From Streptomyces ruber (lineage in GTDB: Bacteria > Actinomycetota > Actinomycetes > Streptomycetales > Streptomycetaceae), in assembly GCF_014648075.1 (NCBI RefSeq), contig NZ_BMQK01000021.1, forward strand, positions 45,054 through 109,053: a stretch of DNA of 64,000 bases. Reading direction: 5' to 3'. The notes beneath the pieces are model-generated. The model searched no databases, had not been told where the DNA came from, and saw only the letters and a program-made list of their open reading frames with translations. The position numbers and the translations under genes were made by a program. Shown one piece after another: positions 61,700-64,000 of the stretch. Each line of letters opens with the position of its first letter. Positions within the stretch are counted from its first letter, which is position 1.

Positions 61700-61906
61700 G
61701 CCGCCGCCTCGTTCAGCACACTGCCCTTGCCGTGCGGGTGGCCACCGCAGGGGCTGGCCGACGTCGGCGTCGCGGTCGCCGGTGCCACCGGCGGCCTGGC
61801 CTCCGGCATGGTCGTCGCCGCCGGATACCCCGTCCTGGCCCTGGCCGGAGGCGCCTTCGCCCTCGCCGCGCTGCCCGCCGTCATCGCCACCGCCCGCACA
61901 CGCTGA
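61700..61906 (+). pseudogene. MFS transporter C-terminal fragment
   Basis: The frame ADVGVAVAGATGGLASGMVV, AAGYPVLALAGGAFALAALP and AVIATARTR-stop is the last helix pair of an MFS transporter. Nothing upstream continues it. Confidence 0.5.
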
Positions 61907-62346
61907 CCGCATACTCGGCCGCCGCACCGTGGGGACCAGTGCTTGGCCGAGCCGCTGCGCACCGCGCAGCACAAGGCCCCGATCGGCGCCTGCAGGGCCT
62001 CGTGGGCACGAGCAGGTCACGGCGGCAGGCGTGCTCGTGGTCAGCCCGGCCCCGCGGCCCCGGGACAGCCCGTTCGGGACGACGTTCACCTGCCTCGGCC
62101 CCCAGCGCGCGCACCGTGGGAGGCGCACCGCGGGACCCGGACGCCCCTTCTCCAGAGCCGGACGCCCCTTCTCCAGAGCCGTCCGGCAGCCGGGCTCCGT
62201 TGCGCCGGGCCGGATCTCCCAGGCTGCCGGAGGCCGGTGCGCGGCGCCGCCACAGGTGCGGCGGGACCGGGTGGACGACGAATGGAACGCGCCGGCCGGA
62301 CGCGGCTGCCCGGCCGCGAGGACGACTGGCGGGCAGGGGTGGCCGG
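61907..62346. other. 440 bases without a gene; 21-base tandem repeat
   Basis: Two exact copies of a 21-base unit starting cggacgccccttctccagag lie at 62138-62179. No supportable coding sequence; codon bias is absent in all frames. Confidence 0.45.
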
Positions 62347-63108
62347 TCAGGTGTGGGACAGGGCGAAGGAGACCAGGAAGCCGCTGACGGTGACCAGCCC
62401 GATCGCCAGGTGGGCGTCCTCGAACGCCTCGGGGATCATCGTGTCGGCGATCATGGCCAGGATGGCGCCCGCCGCCACGGCCGTCACCGCGGCGACCACC
62501 GCCGGCGAGAAGCCGCCGACCACGGTGTAGCCGAGCACCGCGGAGAGCGCGCTCGCGCCGGCGATCGCTCCCCAGACGCCGAAGACGTAGCCCTTGCCGC
62601 GCCCGGCCTTCTTCATCCCGGCCGAGCTGGACAGGCCCTCCGGAATGTTGCTGATGAACACCGCGGCCACGGTGACGGCGCTGACCGTGCCGCCGTCGAG
62701 CAGGCTGACTCCGATCACCGCGGATTCGGGTACGCCGTCCAGCAGCGCGCCCAGCGCCAGGGCCAGGCCCGAGCCGCCGTGTTGCTGCTCGGAGGGTTGC
62801 GCCTGGGTCGCGTGGTGGCCGGATCGCTTGCGGTGGCGGGCGCCGCGGCGGGCCAGCCACACATTGCCGGCCGTGTAGGCCACCGCCCCGGCCAGTGTGC
62901 CGACGGCCGCCGGACCGAACCCGCCCTGCTCATAGGCCTCGCCGACCAGCTCGAAGGAGACGGCCGAGAGCAGTACGCCGGCGCCGAAGGCCATCACCAG
63001 CGCGATGACCTTCTGCGGCACACGCAGCCCGTAGCCGAGCGCGGCGCCCAGCAGCAGGGCGGAGCCCGCCAGCAACCCCCAGCCACCTGCCTGCATCACT
63101 TCTGACAT
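62347..63108 (-). CDS. ZIP family metal transporter
   Basis: About 253 residues from ATG 63108. Eight hydrophobic segments with the ZIP metal-site motifs LALALGALLDGVPESAVIGV (helix 4, with D-G-x-P-E) and AVFISNIPEGLSSSAGMKKA (helix 5, with N-x-P-E-G). A His-containing cytoplasmic loop (RRGARHRKRSGHHATQAQPS) lies between helices 3 and 4. The replacement of the usual helix-4 H-N-x-x-E by L-D-G-x-P-E places it in the subgroup of actinobacterial ZIP-like proteins; it probably imports Zn or another divalent metal. Intact; the flanks are IS debris. Confidence 0.85.
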   Translation of the reverse strand: MSEVMQAGGWGLLAGSALLLGAALGYGLRVPQKVIALVMAFGAGVLLSAVSFELVGEAYEQGGFGPAAVGTLAGAVAYTAGNVWLARRGARHRKRSGHHATQAQPSEQQHGGSGLALALGALLDGVPESAVIGVSLLDGGTVSAVTVAAVFISNIPEGLSSSAGMKKAGRGKGYVFGVWGAIAGASALSAVLGYTVVGGFSPAVVAAVTAVAAGAILAMIADTMIPEAFEDAHLAIGLVTVSGFLVSFALSHT

Positions 63109-63284
63109 GCTGCCCCGACTACCCCACGCGAGCCGTGTCCACCACTGCCCGCACCTCGCAGCACGCGTCGTGCACCCCCGGACCGAGGTGGCCCTCTTCC
63201 CAGGCGGCCGCCCGGGAGCGCGGTTGTCTGCGTGCAGACCTGTCCCGGCCTGCACGGACACCCTGCTCCGCTACGCTGACCGGG

Positions 63285-63560
63285 CCGGAGGCCGACCGGA
63301 TGCCGGTCCTCGGTGCCGACGAGTCCGCCCCGGCGCGTGAGGGCTGCGCCTCCGTTGCGGTCGGCATGACCGCCCATCGTCGCGTCGACGTTCTCGCCGA
63401 TCAGCCGGTCGAAGAGCCACACCGTTCGCGGCATGGCTTCGCGATCACCCGGAGGTGCGGGCGGTCTGCCGCCACCGGGCCGGCGCCGTCCGTGATGACG
63501 CTGCTTGCGGAGCTTCACAGGCCGGGCGGTGAGCGGCGACGAAGCGGGTGCCGCCGCTGG
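63285..63560 (+). pseudogene. ISL3-family transposase internal fragment
   Basis: Frames MPVLGADESAPAREGCASVA, VGMTAHRRVDVLADQPVEEP and, shifted, AAWLRDHPEVRAVCRHRAGA match the first catalytic segment and following part of an ISL3 transposase (usual GVDEFALRKG...VDVLPDR...WLRxHPGVEVVCRDRA). Badly degraded. The sequence 63109-63284 before it holds nothing recognisable. Confidence 0.5.
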
Positions 63561-63926
63561 AGCCGTGAAGGTTGCCCCGTCCGCTGAGATCCGCCACCGC
63601 CGGCAGGGACAGTGCTGCGCCCCCGAACCGGAGGTCTACGCGCGCCACAGGTCGTTGACGACGCGGTCGGGTCCGCCCTGCACGGTCAGACGCCGATGCC
63701 CTCGACCATGCGGTACCCGACACAGGGCCGGTCTCGCCGGAGCCCGTGCTGGATGCGGGTCAGTGTCTCCTCGGCTGGGCTCAAGCTTGTCCCGGATCAG
63801 GGCGCGGCCTCTTCACCCCGCCGCCCGGCCGGCTCGCCCGGGCGGCCGCACCGGACAGCACCCGTGCGGCGTGCAGGGCAGTGAATGGGGTACTGGCGCG
63901 CGGGGGGGGTGCCTCTATGTCTTTGG
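63561..63926. other. 360 bases without a supportable gene
   Basis: Only weak, short frames. The stretch gcgcggggggggtgcctctatgt (about 63898-63920) is the typical outer end of an IS110-type element whose gene follows on the minus strand. Confidence 0.4.
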
Positions 63927-64000
63927 TCAAGCGGGGCGTGGGGTTCTGGGTTCGTAGAAGGTGCCGTCGCGGAGCATCGCGAACAGCACGTTGATCCGTT
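63927..64000 (-). CDS. IS110-family transposase, C-terminal end (continues beyond window)
   Basis: The minus strand reads RINVLFAMLRDGTFYEPRTP and RPA before a TGA at 63927. This is the conserved C-terminus of an IS110 transposase (RRINVLFAMLRDGT). The gene runs off the right edge of the window, so its integrity is unknown. Confidence 0.75.
   Translation of the reverse strand, partial: RINVLFAMLRDGTFYEPRTPRPA

Noticed and set aside
60896..62860. Very long minus-strand frame across the LLM/MFS stubs and into the ZIP gene
   Set aside because: It crosses several recognisable coding fragments in other frames and has non-protein-like composition.
61072..63105. Plus-strand frame of 677 codons
   Set aside because: Arg-rich shadow frame covering the LLM fragment, IS debris and the antisense of ZIP.
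1..64000. tRNA, rRNA or tmRNA genes
   Set aside because: I saw no cloverleaf with conserved GTTCGA-type T loop and CCA-adjacent acceptor stem, and no rRNA core sequence; a tRNAscan run would settle it.

Overview
High GC, the GC-rich third codon positions, and the families present (MmyB-type XRE regulators, SARP-free small regulators, DUF6207, replication-relaxation protein, IS110/IS5/ISL3/ISKra4/IS982/IS701 remnants) point to a Streptomyces or close relative. The density of broken transposases, integrases and truncated genes, with fragments of a telomere-type helicase, a replication-relaxation protein and an ATP-dependent DNA ligase, suggests an accessory chromosome arm or a linear plasmid (inference).

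Layout. 1-6.6 kb: a DUF6207 remnant, a large NACHT NTPase with a glycine-rich multi-membrane tail, then debris (replication-relaxation, IS110 and DNA ligase fragments, and a 1.0-kb IS with TTA target duplications) and a DUF6010 membrane protein. 6.6-8.9 kb: a frameshifted DJ-1/PfpI protein divergent from an intact GlxA-type AraC regulator, then an IS701 stub. 9.1-18.8 kb: the most interesting block, an intact compact gene set (carbamoyltransferase, MFS exporter, long fold-type I PLP enzyme, DegT/StrS aminotransferase, Ldh2-type oxidoreductase, Gfo/Idh/MocA oxidoreductase, aminoglycoside-type nucleotidyltransferase). The last four are translationally coupled. It looks like a small specialised-metabolite pathway for a carbamoylated amino-sugar or aminocyclitol-like product, with its own export and possibly resistance; I do not recognise it as a known cluster.

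19.5-24.0 kb: amidase/TetR and MFS/DeoR divergent pairs. 24-28 kb: a CMD-family fragment, a second copy of the first IS, a damaged Tn3-family transposase and an aldo/keto reductase stub fused to IS110 sequence. 28.2-30.1 kb: alpha/beta hydrolase and MmyB-type regulator. 30.3-35.8 kb: a dead serine recombinase, several IS remnants, an Imm10 immunity gene, a small membrane protein next to an Rhs C-terminus, and that Rhs segment fused in frame to a HEAT-repeat gene. 36.3-37.9 kb: TetR and SDR with clear operator palindromes. 38.4-43.8 kb: a two-ORF IS5 element, an IS110 element, GrpB, a dead integrase, and a winged-helix gene broken by a 10-bp tandem repeat. 43.9-46.6 kb: AraC/NmrA pair and a flavodoxin-fold oxidoreductase. 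47.1-48.7 kb: an internally deleted Tn3 transposase. 49.5 kb: a STAS protein. 50.35-54.14 kb: a MITE-like sequence and a possible composite transposon carrying a LuxR regulator, an orphan protein and an SDR. 54.4-55.7 kb: STAS plus RsbA-like sensor kinase. 56.2-57.7 kb: a degenerate integrase. 57.8-60.1 kb: SemiSWEET, and a HutC-type GntR with a PP2C-like phosphatase. 60.2-64 kb: ISL3 stubs, truncated luciferase-like monooxygenase and MFS fragments, a ZIP metal transporter and the tail of an IS110 transposase.

I saw no rRNA, tRNA or CRISPR array. Calls come from reading the sequence only; no database search was possible.
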